Notes: generated by a model not told the origin, from the letters alone. A stretch of DNA of 25,465 bases from JACNKJ01 sp964440095 (GCA_964440095.1 CAYTPZ010000031.1:1-25465); one strand, 5' to 3'; shown: positions 7,427 to 15,145, numbered from the stretch's first letter. Numbers and translations: made by a program.

Positions 7427-10108
7427 ATGTCCCGCCGCAAAGCCATCGGATTCGAACTTCCCGAGAATCCGCCTCCCGCCCCTAGAAGCCAGCGTCGTTC
7501 TTTGCAGCCCGCAAAGCATCACGAGAGTCAGCTGTCGCAATTGAAGGCCGACGTCTGCCCAACCTGCGGGAAGCAGACTGGGGGAAAGAGGCAAAGCGTG
7601 GCGGAAGGTGGCTGGCGGTCGGCGGTCAGCGGCAAGCGGGCTGCAGCCGGCGAGGACGCGCGCCCCGCGCCTCATGGTCCCTTCGCTCCCGAGAACGAAG
7701 CGGTACACGCCAGTAGCCGGGCCATGCGCCGCGCGGGGGAAATTCCCAAGGGTGCAGGACTCGAAGATTTTTTTTGGGCACAGGCCTCCATTCCCGGTCG
7801 CGAAGATTCGCTGGCGCACATGGAACGCATTCCCGCGCGCGAGTCGCGATTCGCGCAGCCCGAAAAAATACTCCCCGAAAGTTTGCGCGCGGCGGTGGCC
7901 GGGGGTGGAGTGGAAGAGTTGTATCTGCATCAGGCATCGTCCCTGGATGCAGCGCGCCGTGGCGAGAACGTGGTGGTGGTTACGGGAACGGCCAGCGGTA
8001 AAACGCTCTGCTACAACCTGCCGGTTTTCGAAACGCTTTTGGAAGATGATCAGGCCACGGCCTTCTATCTTTTTCCAACAAAGGCGCTCGCTCAAGATCA
8101 ACTCAAGGGCGCCCAGCGATTAGCGGAAGCGCTTCCCGAATTGGGCCGCTTCATTTCCGGCACCTACGATGGCGACACCAGCACGCACACGCGGAGAAAG
8201 CTGCGCATGGAGGGGCGGCTCATTCTTACCAACCCCGACATGTTTCACGCGGGTATACTGCCCAGTCACACGAGATGGGCGCGCTTCTTTATGAACCTGC
8301 GCTATGTGGTGCTCGATGAAATCCACAGCTACCGTGGCATCTTCGGCAGCAATGTCGCTGCGGTCATGCGGCGACTTCGCCGAATTTGTGCGCACTATGG
8401 AAGCCGTCCCATTTTCATTGCGTCGAGTGCGACCATCGGCAACCCAAGGGAACTGGCCGAGCGCATCTTCGGTGGACCGGCCACATTGGTGAACGAAGAC
8501 GGCAGCCCCCGCGGCGAGAAGCTCTTCGTATTTTGGAATCCGCCGCGCCTGGATTCAAAGGGTGGCGAGCGGCGCAGCGCCAATGGCGAGGCGAAAGACA
8601 TTCTCTGCGATTTAGTGAAGCAGGGGAGGCAGACCATTTGCTTCAGCAAGACCAAGGTTTCCAGCGAACTCATCTATCGCTATGCACGCGATACTTTAGA
8701 ACGCGAGGCTCCGCATCTGGCGCCCAAGTTGCGCGCCTACCGCGGTGGCTATCTCCCTGAGGAACGCCGCGAGATTGAGCGGCAACTTTTCAGCGGCGAA
8801 CTCATGGCGGTGTCCAGCACCAATGCCCTGGAGCTTGGAATCGACATCGGCGGATTGGATGCCGCGCTCATGGTTGGCTTGCCACCCACGGTTGCCAGCG
8901 CCTGGCAGCAGGCCGGACGCGCTGGACGCGGCGAGCGCGAAAGCTGCGCTGTGCTGGTGGCGCACAACGATCCGGTGGAGCAGTACCTCATGCGGCGGCC
9001 CGAGTTCTTCTTCCGGCAAAATCCGGAGAAGGCGGTGATCGATCACGCCAACCCGTTTATTCTCCTGCCGCAACTTCGTTGTGCGGCCTATGAACTTCCT
9101 TTGGTTAAAGAGGACGGAGAACTCTTCGGCGATCTCACCGATGGCATCGTAGACATTCTCGAGCAGCGCGGTGACCTGCGAAAAGCGGGGGAACAGGCAT
9201 TCTTCGCATCCAACGGTTATCCCGCCGGCGATGTAAATCTTCGCCAAAGCGTTCTCGACACGGTGAGCATCGTGCAGCTTCCCGGTGAACAGGTGATCGG
9301 TAATGTCGACCTGCTCGGTGCTTGCCAACTGGTCTACCCCGAGGCCATCTACCTGCACGAGGGTGAAACCTATTTCGTGCGCGAACTCGACCTTGAGCAG
9401 AAGGTTGCCTTTGTCGAGCAGCGTGGCGTGGACTACTACACGCAGCCCATCACCGAGCAGAAAATTCGCCTGGACGAAGCGCAAGATTCCGTGGCCGTCA
9501 CGCCGGGTGATGCGCCTGCTGAAACTTTGCAACTCGGCTTCGGCGATGTGACCGTGAGCAAGACCACCTTCGCCTTCAAAAAGGTGAAGTTCGGCAGCCT
9601 CGATTCCCTGGGCTGGGGAAAACTCGACCTGCCTTGGCATCATTTGGAAACGCGCGCGTTTTGGATCGCGCTTACGGAGGATTCGAGTAAGGCGCTGAAA
9701 GAGGGCGATCACAAACTGCACGAGGCTTTGGCGGGTTTGAAAAACCTGATTCTTTCGGCGCTACCCTTCTTCGCCATGTGTGACCGCGCGGATCTCGGCG
9801 GTGTGGTCGATGCCAGTAACCTCGGCACCACGGCGTTATTCGTTTACGATCGTTTCCACGGCGGACTCGGTTACAGTCGCGTGGGCTTCGACGATCTCGA
9901 AAGCGTACTGACGGCCTGCCTGGAAATGCTCGAGTCCTGCGCCTGCGAAGATGGTTGCCCCGCCTGTGTGGGGCTTCCCAATAAAGTGCCCGGGCAAAAC
10001 GAAGATCCCGATTTGAATCCCGATTTCGCCGTGCCGGGCAAGGAAGCCACCCAGGCCCTGCTCAGAATATTACTTGGCATAGAGGTTGCCCGTGCGAAAG
10101 CTTCTTAG
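7427..10108 (+). CDS. mrfA: MrfA/YprA-family DEAD/H helicase with C-terminal DUF1998 (MZB) zinc domain
   Basis: 893 aa; ATG with GGAGG 7 nt upstream. The first 150 residues are low-complexity and poorly conserved, with one CPTC. The helicase core follows: GTASGKT (187-193), DEIH (297-300), SSAT (333-336), SSTNALELGIDIGG (motif V) and QQAGRAGRGE (motif VI). The C-terminal MZB region has the cysteine cluster C838, C840, C844, C847 (CACEDGCPAC). In Bacillus subtilis MrfA (YprA) is a 3'-5' helicase that works with the exonuclease MrfB (YprB) in mitomycin-C damage repair, and the two genes are neighbours. Here an MrfB-type gene lies 3.7 kb downstream on the same strand, beyond an opposing operon. 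A heptad repeat lies within the coding sequence around residues 58-72, inside the variable N-terminal part, and another begins at the last base of the stop codon. Confidence 0.9.
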   Translation: MSRRKAIGFELPENPPPAPRSQRRSLQPAKHHESQLSQLKADVCPTCGKQTGGKRQSVAEGGWRSAVSGKRAAAGEDARPAPHGPFAPENEAVHASSRAMRRAGEIPKGAGLEDFFWAQASIPGREDSLAHMERIPARESRFAQPEKILPESLRAAVAGGGVEELYLHQASSLDAARRGENVVVVTGTASGKTLCYNLPVFETLLEDDQATAFYLFPTKALAQDQLKGAQRLAEALPELGRFISGTYDGDTSTHTRRKLRMEGRLILTNPDMFHAGILPSHTRWARFFMNLRYVVLDEIHSYRGIFGSNVAAVMRRLRRICAHYGSRPIFIASSATIGNPRELAERIFGGPATLVNEDGSPRGEKLFVFWNPPRLDSKGGERRSANGEAKDILCDLVKQGRQTICFSKTKVSSELIYRYARDTLEREAPHLAPKLRAYRGGYLPEERREIERQLFSGELMAVSSTNALELGIDIGGLDAALMVGLPPTVASAWQQAGRAGRGERESCAVLVAHNDPVEQYLMRRPEFFFRQNPEKAVIDHANPFILLPQLRCAAYELPLVKEDGELFGDLTDGIVDILEQRGDLRKAGEQAFFASNGYPAGDVNLRQSVLDTVSIVQLPGEQVIGNVDLLGACQLVYPEAIYLHEGETYFVRELDLEQKVAFVEQRGVDYYTQPITEQKIRLDEAQDSVAVTPGDAPAETLQLGFGDVTVSKTTFAFKKVKFGSLDSLGWGKLDLPWHHLETRAFWIALTEDSSKALKEGDHKLHEALAGLKNLILSALPFFAMCDRADLGGVVDASNLGTTALFVYDRFHGGLGYSRVGFDDLESVLTACLEMLESCACEDGCPACVGLPNKVPGQNEDPDLNPDFAVPGKEATQALLRILLGIEVARAKAS
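7598..7642. repeat. Heptad repeat NNRGYGG x6 inside mrfA
   Basis: Tandem 7-mers GTGGCGG, AAGGTGG, CTGGCGG, TCGGCGG, TCAGCGG and CAAGCGG. The GCGGTCA core equals that at the mrfA stop and the mrfB start. It encodes an unconserved stretch of the helicase N terminus. Confidence 0.6.
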
Positions 10109-10121
10109 CGGTCAGCGGTTC
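10108..10121. repeat. Heptad repeat GCGGTCA-GCGGTTC at the mrfA stop
   Basis: Two 7-mers beginning with the last base of the TAG stop codon. The same two units, in the opposite order, open the tract before mrfB at 13809. Confidence 0.6.
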
Positions 10122-10132
10122 AAAAACCGAAT

Positions 10133-10199
10133 CGCCCTCCCCCGTTTCCAGGGAAGGGCGAAATCGGAAGACGCCAAAAGTGCTTCGCTCAGGGCGTCT
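10133..10199. terminator. Two hairpins between convergent mrfA and thiolase operon
   Basis: Hairpin 1 pairs CGCCCT (10133-10138) with AGGGCG (10155-10160) and has further C/G pairing inside; on the reverse strand it is followed at a short distance by a T5 run. Hairpin 2 pairs AGACGCC (10169-10175) with GGCGTCT (10193-10199) and touches the stop codon of the reverse gene. These probably end transcription from both sides; neither has a classical adjacent T tract. Confidence 0.5.
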
Positions 10200-10200
10200 A

Positions 10201-12402
10201 CTACTTGCTGGTCTTGAGCTTGAACTTGATGTGCTCGGGGCCGACCTTGCTGGTCTTGACCAGCTTAACCGGCGTTCCGATTTCAAGCTCTTCGCCCTTG
10301 GCCAATTCCACAACGCCGAAGATGCTTCCCACCGTTCCGGGGAAGACCACCTGCGCCACGTAAATCGGCTTGTCCATGAGATGCCCGGAGCGATCCTCGT
10401 GGACCTCCGTAAAGGAGCGCACGATTCCCGATCCAGGATTGATAACCCGCGCGTCCTTGTCCACGTCCAGCTTGATCACGCCGAATTCGCAGAAAGAACT
10501 CGCCGGGATGTGAACGGCATCGCAACTGGGACAGTAGGTGCCGCTCAACTTGCCCTTGGCCAGATCCTCGTAGAAACGCGTTCCACCGATACCCGCCGTG
10601 TAGACGTAGTTCAGAGGAATCTTTCCGGGGAAGGCCTTGGCGCTCTGAGCATCGAGTTCCACAGGTTTGATCTGCTTCGTCTTGGTGCTCGTCTTTTCGC
10701 CCGGCTTCAGGGGACGGAAGTACTGGATGTCGAGAATGCCGCCCTCGCGATCCTTCTCGGGCTTCCATTCCGCTTTCACGCGCATGCCAATTTTCACGTC
10801 CTCCGGCTTCACGTCCTTGAGCCAGTGGACGATGCCCATGTCTTCGCTGGCGCCGTCCATGTCAATGACCGCGAACATCTTCACCTGGCCCTTGGGCAGG
10901 GGTGAAGAATCCCAGTCCACGTTAGACAGAGTGTAGGTCATCACAGTGCCCGTGTCCTGGATATCGAAGTAGTTGCTCACCGGGCGCAGGTTGCAGAGTT
11001 CACAGAAGCTGCGAGGCGGCACCATCATGCGACCGCATTCGTTGCACTGCGAAGCCGTAACCTTGCCGCGCTTGAAGCCATCCAGATAGGTGGTCAGCGC
11101 GAAGCCGTTGTCCCAGGCGTAGCGCAGATCGGGCTGATAGGCGAAGTGCGGAACCTGTTCCACTTTTTTCAGCGCCGTGCCGGGCAGGTCGCTGCGCTTC
11201 ATGGAATTCCACTTGCTCGCCGAGGTCGGCATGGCACCTTCGCCGCTCATAACCACAACCGTACCCACCTGCATCAGGTCGCCCCAGGCCTGCGCAACGC
11301 CGCGTTTGGCGACCTTGGAAACCTGACGCTTGCCGGCCTGACCGGAGAGCTGGAAGTAGAGTTCGGCAATCTTCATGAGGCCCGTGGCCGCGATGGGATT
11401 ACCAACACCCAGCGCACCGCCGGAGGGACACATGGGATGCGTGCTGTCGCGCTCAAAGGCGCCCGAGTCGAAGAGTTCGCGCACCCGGCGACCCGACTTG
11501 TCCATCAACAGGCCGTTCATGTGGTGAAGGGCTTTGTAGTTGAAGGGATCGTAGGGTTCGAAGATGTCGATCTCGGTATCGGGCTTGGTGATGCCGGCCA
11601 TCTTGTAGGCGTCATGCGCGGCCATGGCCACGTAGTTCGGATAGGCCAGATCGCGCGTGGGCCAGTAGGCCGTGTCGAGACGGAAACCCACACCGTCGAT
11701 GAATACCGGCGCTTTGGAGTGCGTGCGAGCCACGCGCTCGTTGCACATCACGATGGCGCAGGCGCCGTCGGATGTGGGGCTGATGTCGCGACGCTTCACC
11801 GGCCAGGACAGCACCGGCGAATCCATTACATCCTGCACCGTAATCTTCTCGGCCACTTGGGCGGCGGGATGATTCATGGCGTTGCCCTTGCAAAGCACGG
11901 AGATCTCCGCGAGATCGCGTTCGGTGTAGCCGTAGGTGTGCATGAACCTGGCCATCTCGATTCCAAAGATGTGGATGAGAGTCAGGTCTAAAGGCTGCTC
12001 GGTGGTGTGATCGAAGATGGTGATGAATGCGCCCGCGGGATGCGGATGCGTTGGGCTCATCTTCTCTTCGGTGACCACGAGCACGTTCTTGAACTTGCCG
12101 GAAGCCACGTGCATCCAGCCGTGAATGGGGCTGAAGATACCCGTGCCGCCGCCTACATAGTGACGCATGTAGGGCTTGTGCGTGCCGCCGGCGCCGGCAA
12201 TGAGATGCTCGGCGTTCAAGTGGATGCCGTCGAAAGCGTCGGGCGCGGTGCCCAGGCAAACGGCGTCGATGTCGTCGATGGTGAGGCCGGCGTCGTCCAG
12301 TGCCATCTGCACGGCCTGGGACGCGAGCTCGCCGGGAGTTTCCTGTGCGCGGCGAACGAACTTGGTCATGCCGGCGCCGATGACAGCAACTCGATTATTC
12401 AT
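10201..12402 (-). CDS. Thiolase-fold (SCP-x-like) protein fused to two DUF35 OB/zinc-ribbon modules
   Basis: 733 aa. ATG 12402 is chosen: GGGAGG lies 5-6 nt upstream and MNNRVAVIGAGMTKF is the usual thiolase N terminus. Residues 1-400 are thiolase-fold (FEPYDPFNYKAL; GGALGVGNPIAATGL at about 328-342). The nucleophile Cys expected near YVGGGTGIFS is absent and the catalytic GHP reads GNP. DUF35 module one (about 430-565) has a full zinc ribbon C453, C456, C467, C470. Module two (about 600-733) has C624, C627, C638 but Gly/Phe where the fourth Cys should be. DUF35 partners serve as acyl-CoA-binding subunits of thiolases and of the Ltp2 steroid retro-aldolase, whose thiolase fold also lacks the Cys. 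A C-C lyase/aldolase or acyl-CoA thiolase role is thus possible. It overlaps the upstream gene by 8 nt, suggesting translational coupling. Confidence 0.85.
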   Translation of the reverse strand: MNNRVAVIGAGMTKFVRRAQETPGELASQAVQMALDDAGLTIDDIDAVCLGTAPDAFDGIHLNAEHLIAGAGGTHKPYMRHYVGGGTGIFSPIHGWMHVASGKFKNVLVVTEEKMSPTHPHPAGAFITIFDHTTEQPLDLTLIHIFGIEMARFMHTYGYTERDLAEISVLCKGNAMNHPAAQVAEKITVQDVMDSPVLSWPVKRRDISPTSDGACAIVMCNERVARTHSKAPVFIDGVGFRLDTAYWPTRDLAYPNYVAMAAHDAYKMAGITKPDTEIDIFEPYDPFNYKALHHMNGLLMDKSGRRVRELFDSGAFERDSTHPMCPSGGALGVGNPIAATGLMKIAELYFQLSGQAGKRQVSKVAKRGVAQAWGDLMQVGTVVVMSGEGAMPTSASKWNSMKRSDLPGTALKKVEQVPHFAYQPDLRYAWDNGFALTTYLDGFKRGKVTASQCNECGRMMVPPRSFCELCNLRPVSNYFDIQDTGTVMTYTLSNVDWDSSPLPKGQVKMFAVIDMDGASEDMGIVHWLKDVKPEDVKIGMRVKAEWKPEKDREGGILDIQYFRPLKPGEKTSTKTKQIKPVELDAQSAKAFPGKIPLNYVYTAGIGGTRFYEDLAKGKLSGTYCPSCDAVHIPASSFCEFGVIKLDVDKDARVINPGSGIVRSFTEVHEDRSGHLMDKPIYVAQVVFPGTVGSIFGVVELAKGEELEIGTPVKLVKTSKVGPEHIKFKLKTSK

Positions 12403-13507
12403 TACTGCCTCCCTTCGCATCGAGAACAACCACCGCGCAAGTGTCGGTGGGAATACCTCGCCATCCGTGGAGCAAGGCGGTCTTGGCTCCTTCGACCTGA
12501 TGCGTGCCCGCTTGTCCGCGCAGCTGTTTCACCGCGTCGTAGAAGCGTGCGCCGCCGTTGGCCTCGAACAGGTCGCCCATGGCCTGTGATCCGCCATCGG
12601 GATTGACGAAGGGTAAAAAATTGGTGGAGATGCCCAGGGCGTCCAGGTGCATCAACTGACGATGCGCGTAGAGGTCGCTCACGTAGGCCACGTCGAACTG
12701 TTCTTCCGGCACGCTGATGCCGGCTTCTTCGTAGGCCATACGCGCGGCGAGGTCCGTACCATCGGAGGTATCGTGGGCGCGTCGCTCGATAAGCGAGTTG
12801 CCCGAAGCCCAACCGGTTCCGGAAATGAAGACGGGCTCCTGAGGACAATCGCCCGCCGCTGCTTCACTGGCGAGAACCACGACCACCGCCGCGTCGGCGG
12901 GGCGGGCCATCATCAGTTCGGTAACGGGGGAGGCGATGGTGCGGCTGTCGAGCACATCGTTGCCATCTAGCTTCGAGGCGTAGCATGCCAGTGGATTATC
13001 CAAAGCGCGACTGCGATTGTAGGCCGCGATTTCCGCAACGTCTTCTTCACCGTAGTTCGAGTTCTCGAGGAACTGCTGCATCTCGATACCCGCAAGGTAA
13101 TGCGGTGAGACGCCGAAGCGGTTGTAGGTGGGATCAAGGGCGAAGTGCAGGATCTCGTCCTTGGTCATAATGTTGGACGCCTTGCTGTAGCTTTCCACAA
13201 CAAGAATGTTGAAGCGTCCCGTGTTGATCTGCATGACGGCAGATGCGATTCCCTGAAGGAAGTCGCCGCCGACCGTGTAAACCGGCTTGCGGACCATTCC
13301 GATTTGATCGGGCACGTACTCATCGGAGATTGAGTAACCCGAGTTGAAATCCTCTTCACAGGAAACCGCGCCGTCGATCTGCTCGGCCGTTACACCCGCA
13401 TCCTCGTAGGCCATCGTGGCTGCTTTAGCGATCAGCTCACGATAGGATAGCCCTCCGGAAGCAGGGAAGGATCCGCAGATGCCGACGCCCATGACGACAA
13501 CACCCAT
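12395..13507 (-). CDS. Thiolase-fold protein, probably partner subunit of the DUF35 fusion
   Basis: 370 aa. ATG 13507 (MGVVVMGVGICGSF) has AAGGAG 6 nt upstream and fits the thiolase N terminus; in-frame sequence before it is not conserved-looking. Typical thiolase blocks are present: SYRELIAKAATMAYEDAGVT, INTGRFNILVVESYSK and GMQQFLE-like helices. The Cys nucleophile position reads YTVGGDFLQG, and the GHPxGASG histidine loop reads GGSQAMGDLFEANGGARF. It therefore lacks the thiolase catalytic set seen in acetyl-CoA acetyltransferases. Paired with the downstream fusion it probably forms a heteromeric complex in which one or both subunits are not classical thiolases. It is first gene of a two-gene operon with a good promoter at 13545-13573. 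Confidence 0.82.
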   Translation of the reverse strand: MGVVVMGVGICGSFPASGGLSYRELIAKAATMAYEDAGVTAEQIDGAVSCEEDFNSGYSISDEYVPDQIGMVRKPVYTVGGDFLQGIASAVMQINTGRFNILVVESYSKASNIMTKDEILHFALDPTYNRFGVSPHYLAGIEMQQFLENSNYGEEDVAEIAAYNRSRALDNPLACYASKLDGNDVLDSRTIASPVTELMMARPADAAVVVVLASEAAAGDCPQEPVFISGTGWASGNSLIERRAHDTSDGTDLAARMAYEEAGISVPEEQFDVAYVSDLYAHRQLMHLDALGISTNFLPFVNPDGGSQAMGDLFEANGGARFYDAVKQLRGQAGTHQVEGAKTALLHGWRGIPTDTCAVVVLDAKGGSNE

Positions 13508-13544
13508 AACTCGCTCCTTGTTGTTAAGGGACCATTTCTCGCCG

Positions 13545-13573
13545 ATCATAGAGGACAAAACCCCCGAAGTCAA
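13545..13573 (-). promoter_or_regulatory. Strong sigma-70-like promoter of the thiolase/DUF35 operon
   Basis: On the reverse strand: TTGACT (13573-13568, 5/6), 17-bp spacer, TATGAT (13550-13545, 5/6). This predicts a leader of roughly 30 nt to ATG 13507. Confidence 0.75.
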
Positions 13574-13673
13574 CGAGGCCCGAAACAGTCTTCCATGCGG
13601 CGACGACATTGGGAAATTCTTGCGATTGAGTCGATTGCGAGATTGGTCGGCCCTGGCGCCCTTCCGCCACCCG

Positions 13674-13702
13674 CGAAGTTCGTGACGCAATTCACAACTT
13701 CG
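13674..13702. promoter_or_regulatory. Inverted repeat in the divergent mrfB/thiolase intergenic region
   Basis: CGAAGTTCGTGA and TCACAACTTCG pair over 11 bp with one bulge and a short loop. It lies just upstream of the mrfB promoter and upstream of the opposing promoter, so it could be an operator. The whole 13508-13842 gap (335 bp) holds this repeat, two promoters and a heptad tract, and no gene. Confidence 0.5.
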
Positions 13703-13708
13703 GGCGGC

Positions 13709-13737
13709 TTGACGGCTATACATGTGTATAGTATCAT
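13709..13737 (+). promoter_or_regulatory. Promoter with dyad operator, mrfB-type gene
   Basis: TTGACG (5/6), a 17-bp spacer, TATCAT (5/6). The spacer holds CTATACA-TG-TGTATAG (13716-13731), a perfect 7-2-7 dyad filling the space between -35 and -10, as expected for a repressor site. The -35 and left half-site are repeated before the mrfA-type helicase. Confidence 0.75.
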
Positions 13738-13808
13738 TAGGCACCCTCCAGATAGCGAATCTCCCATGAATCACAGCCAAGCGATAATCAGTCGACCTTC
13801 CGTCTCTG

Positions 13809-13843
13809 GCGGTTCGCGGTCAGCGGCTAGCGGTCAGCGGATA
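13809..13843. repeat. Heptad repeat GCGGNNN x5 abutting the mrfB start codon
   Basis: GCGGTTC, GCGGTCA, GCGGCTA, GCGGTCA and GCGGATA in tandem, the last unit reaching the A of the ATG. It occupies the place where a Shine-Dalgarno sequence should be. Confidence 0.75.
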
Positions 13844-14718
13844 TGAGCCTCGCCGATGATCGTGCTTTGCGGGAAGTGCTCGAGGGGCTAACGCGCCTGC
13901 GCCTCGCGCACGACCGCTTTACCACGGAATCTGAGCGGCGGGATCTGCCGCCTGTGCGTCCCATGATTGTTCCCGCGCCGGTGGAGTCGTCGACGCTGGA
14001 GGCGGCTGTGGGCGCCGAGGAAGCGCGCCGTCCCCGCGGTCGCTACCTGCGCCGCGATGTCTCGATTGAGCGCGCGTTGCCGCATCTGGCCGGTCTGGCC
14101 GATGCGCTGCGCGATGCTCAGCCCGAGGCCGGTCGCCTGGTCGATCTCGTGGCCGACATCGATCTGCTCGCCCAGGCCTCCGTCGAAGACCTGCTCTTCC
14201 TCGACCTGGAAACCACGGGCCTGCATAGAGGCCTCATCGTGCTGCTGGGTTTCATGACGCTCGGGCCTGGCGAAAGACCGCTCACGGCCACCCAGCTTTT
14301 CGCGCGGGATCACGACGAGGAAGCGCCCATGCTCGAAGAGTTCATGGAGGTGCTGCGTGCGCGTCCCATTCTTGTGAGCTTCAACGGTCGCAGCTTCGAC
14401 GCGCCCTATCTGGAAAGCCGCCTGCGCTTTCACGGTTTTTTCGAGCCACTGCGTTTCGCCCACGTGGACCTGCTTCATCTCGCACGCCGCCTCTGGAGCG
14501 CCAAGCTTCCCAACTGCCGCCTGGTCACCTTGGAGAAGTGTCTCTTCGGGCGAAGGCGCGTGGAAGATCTTCCCGGCAGCGAAGTGCCGCGAGTCTGGGA
14601 AGACTATGTGCGCTACAACGACCTGCGCGCCCTGCCCGGCATCTGGGAGCACAACCTGCGCGACCTGGCTACCCTGGCCGAAATCGTCGTGCGGGCGGTC
14701 AAGGGGGAGGAAAAATAG
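13843..14718 (+). CDS. mrfB: MrfB/YprB-type DEDDh exonuclease
   Basis: 291 aa. After an unconserved 110-residue N terminus comes a DnaQ-like RNase-H fold: LLFLDLETTGL gives Asp121 and Glu123, SFNGRSFDAPYL gives Asp186, and EHNLRDLATLAE gives His270 and Asp274, so the DEDDh metal-binding set is complete. The order and spacing match YprB of B. subtilis, a metal-dependent exonuclease that acts with the helicase MrfA in mitomycin-C repair. It is encoded on the same strand as the MrfA-type gene but 3.7 kb away. ATG 13843 has no clear ribosome site: a GCGG heptad repeat runs right up to it. Its own promoter is at 13709-13737, giving a leader of about 100 nt. It lacks the C-terminal TPR region seen in some YprB proteins, as far as the length shows. 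Confidence 0.85.
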   Translation: MSLADDRALREVLEGLTRLRLAHDRFTTESERRDLPPVRPMIVPAPVESSTLEAAVGAEEARRPRGRYLRRDVSIERALPHLAGLADALRDAQPEAGRLVDLVADIDLLAQASVEDLLFLDLETTGLHRGLIVLLGFMTLGPGERPLTATQLFARDHDEEAPMLEEFMEVLRARPILVSFNGRSFDAPYLESRLRFHGFFEPLRFAHVDLLHLARRLWSAKLPNCRLVTLEKCLFGRRRVEDLPGSEVPRVWEDYVRYNDLRALPGIWEHNLRDLATLAEIVVRAVKGEEK

Positions 14719-14735
14719 GCCGAAGGGCACGGCAT

Positions 14736-14764
14736 TTGCCTCGGATCTTCCGATTTGCTAGTAT
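14736..14764 (+). promoter_or_regulatory. Promoter of the metal-efflux operon
   Basis: TTGCCT (4/6), a 17-bp spacer ending TGC, then TAGTAT (4/6), an extended -10 form. An inverted repeat AACCGA (14772-14777) / TCGGTT (14789-14794) with an 11-nt loop lies at the predicted transcript start and may be an operator or leader hairpin. AGGAGG at 14811 follows. Confidence 0.5.
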
Positions 14765-14827
14765 ATACGGGAACCGACCGCACCCCTATCGGTTGGATTC
14801 GCTTCCACTTAGGAGGTTTTCCCTTCC

Positions 14828-15145
14828 ATGCGCCTCTTCGCGGAATTCGCGATTCTGATCCTGGTCTTCTCCCTTGTTGGAGAATTCTGCGCGCATACGG
14901 AGGAGCATCATGCTGGCGAGGCGCAAGCCTGCGCTGTGCAATTCGAGTCCGACGAGGGTAGTTGCTGCGACGACGAGGACTGTGAGCACCACCATGCCTG
15001 TGCCTGCCTCTGCCATGTTCCCGCGGACCTCGTCGAAGTGCCGCCTCTCTTGACGAACGCCCTCAGCGCCAAGCTGTTGGCGAACATTTTCGTCGACGGT
15101 ATCTCCAGCTACTCGGACATCCCAGACCGACCACCTCTCGCCTGA
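14828..15145 (+). CDS. Small secreted Cys/His-rich protein at the head of the metal-efflux operon (CzcI-like in position)
   Basis: 105 aa; ATG with AGGAGG 11 nt upstream. The N terminus is a signal peptide (about 1-22, FAILILVFSLVGEFCAH). The middle carries a dense metal-ligand patch: HTEEHH, CAVQFE, GSCCDDEDCEHHHACACLCH at about residues 23-63. This is the kind of small periplasmic protein (such as CzcI) encoded ahead of czcCBA. The likely role is periplasmic metal binding or modulation of the pump. The assignment rests on composition and position; no residue-level homology can be shown here. Confidence 0.75.
   Translation: MRLFAEFAILILVFSLVGEFCAHTEEHHAGEAQACAVQFESDEGSCCDDEDCEHHHACACLCHVPADLVEVPPLLTNALSAKLLANIFVDGISSYSDIPDRPPLA

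Noticed and set aside
8696..9721. Open frame of 341 codons on the reverse strand within the helicase gene
   Set aside because: It is antisense to conserved helicase motifs V and VI and the following region, and shows no domain of its own.
11146..11991. Open frame of 281 codons opposite the thiolase domain
   Set aside because: It is antisense to a clearly conserved thiolase region; it is a composition-driven shadow.
13809..13843. Heptad tract as a CRISPR-like array
   Set aside because: Units are 7 bp with no spacers and no cas genes are present.
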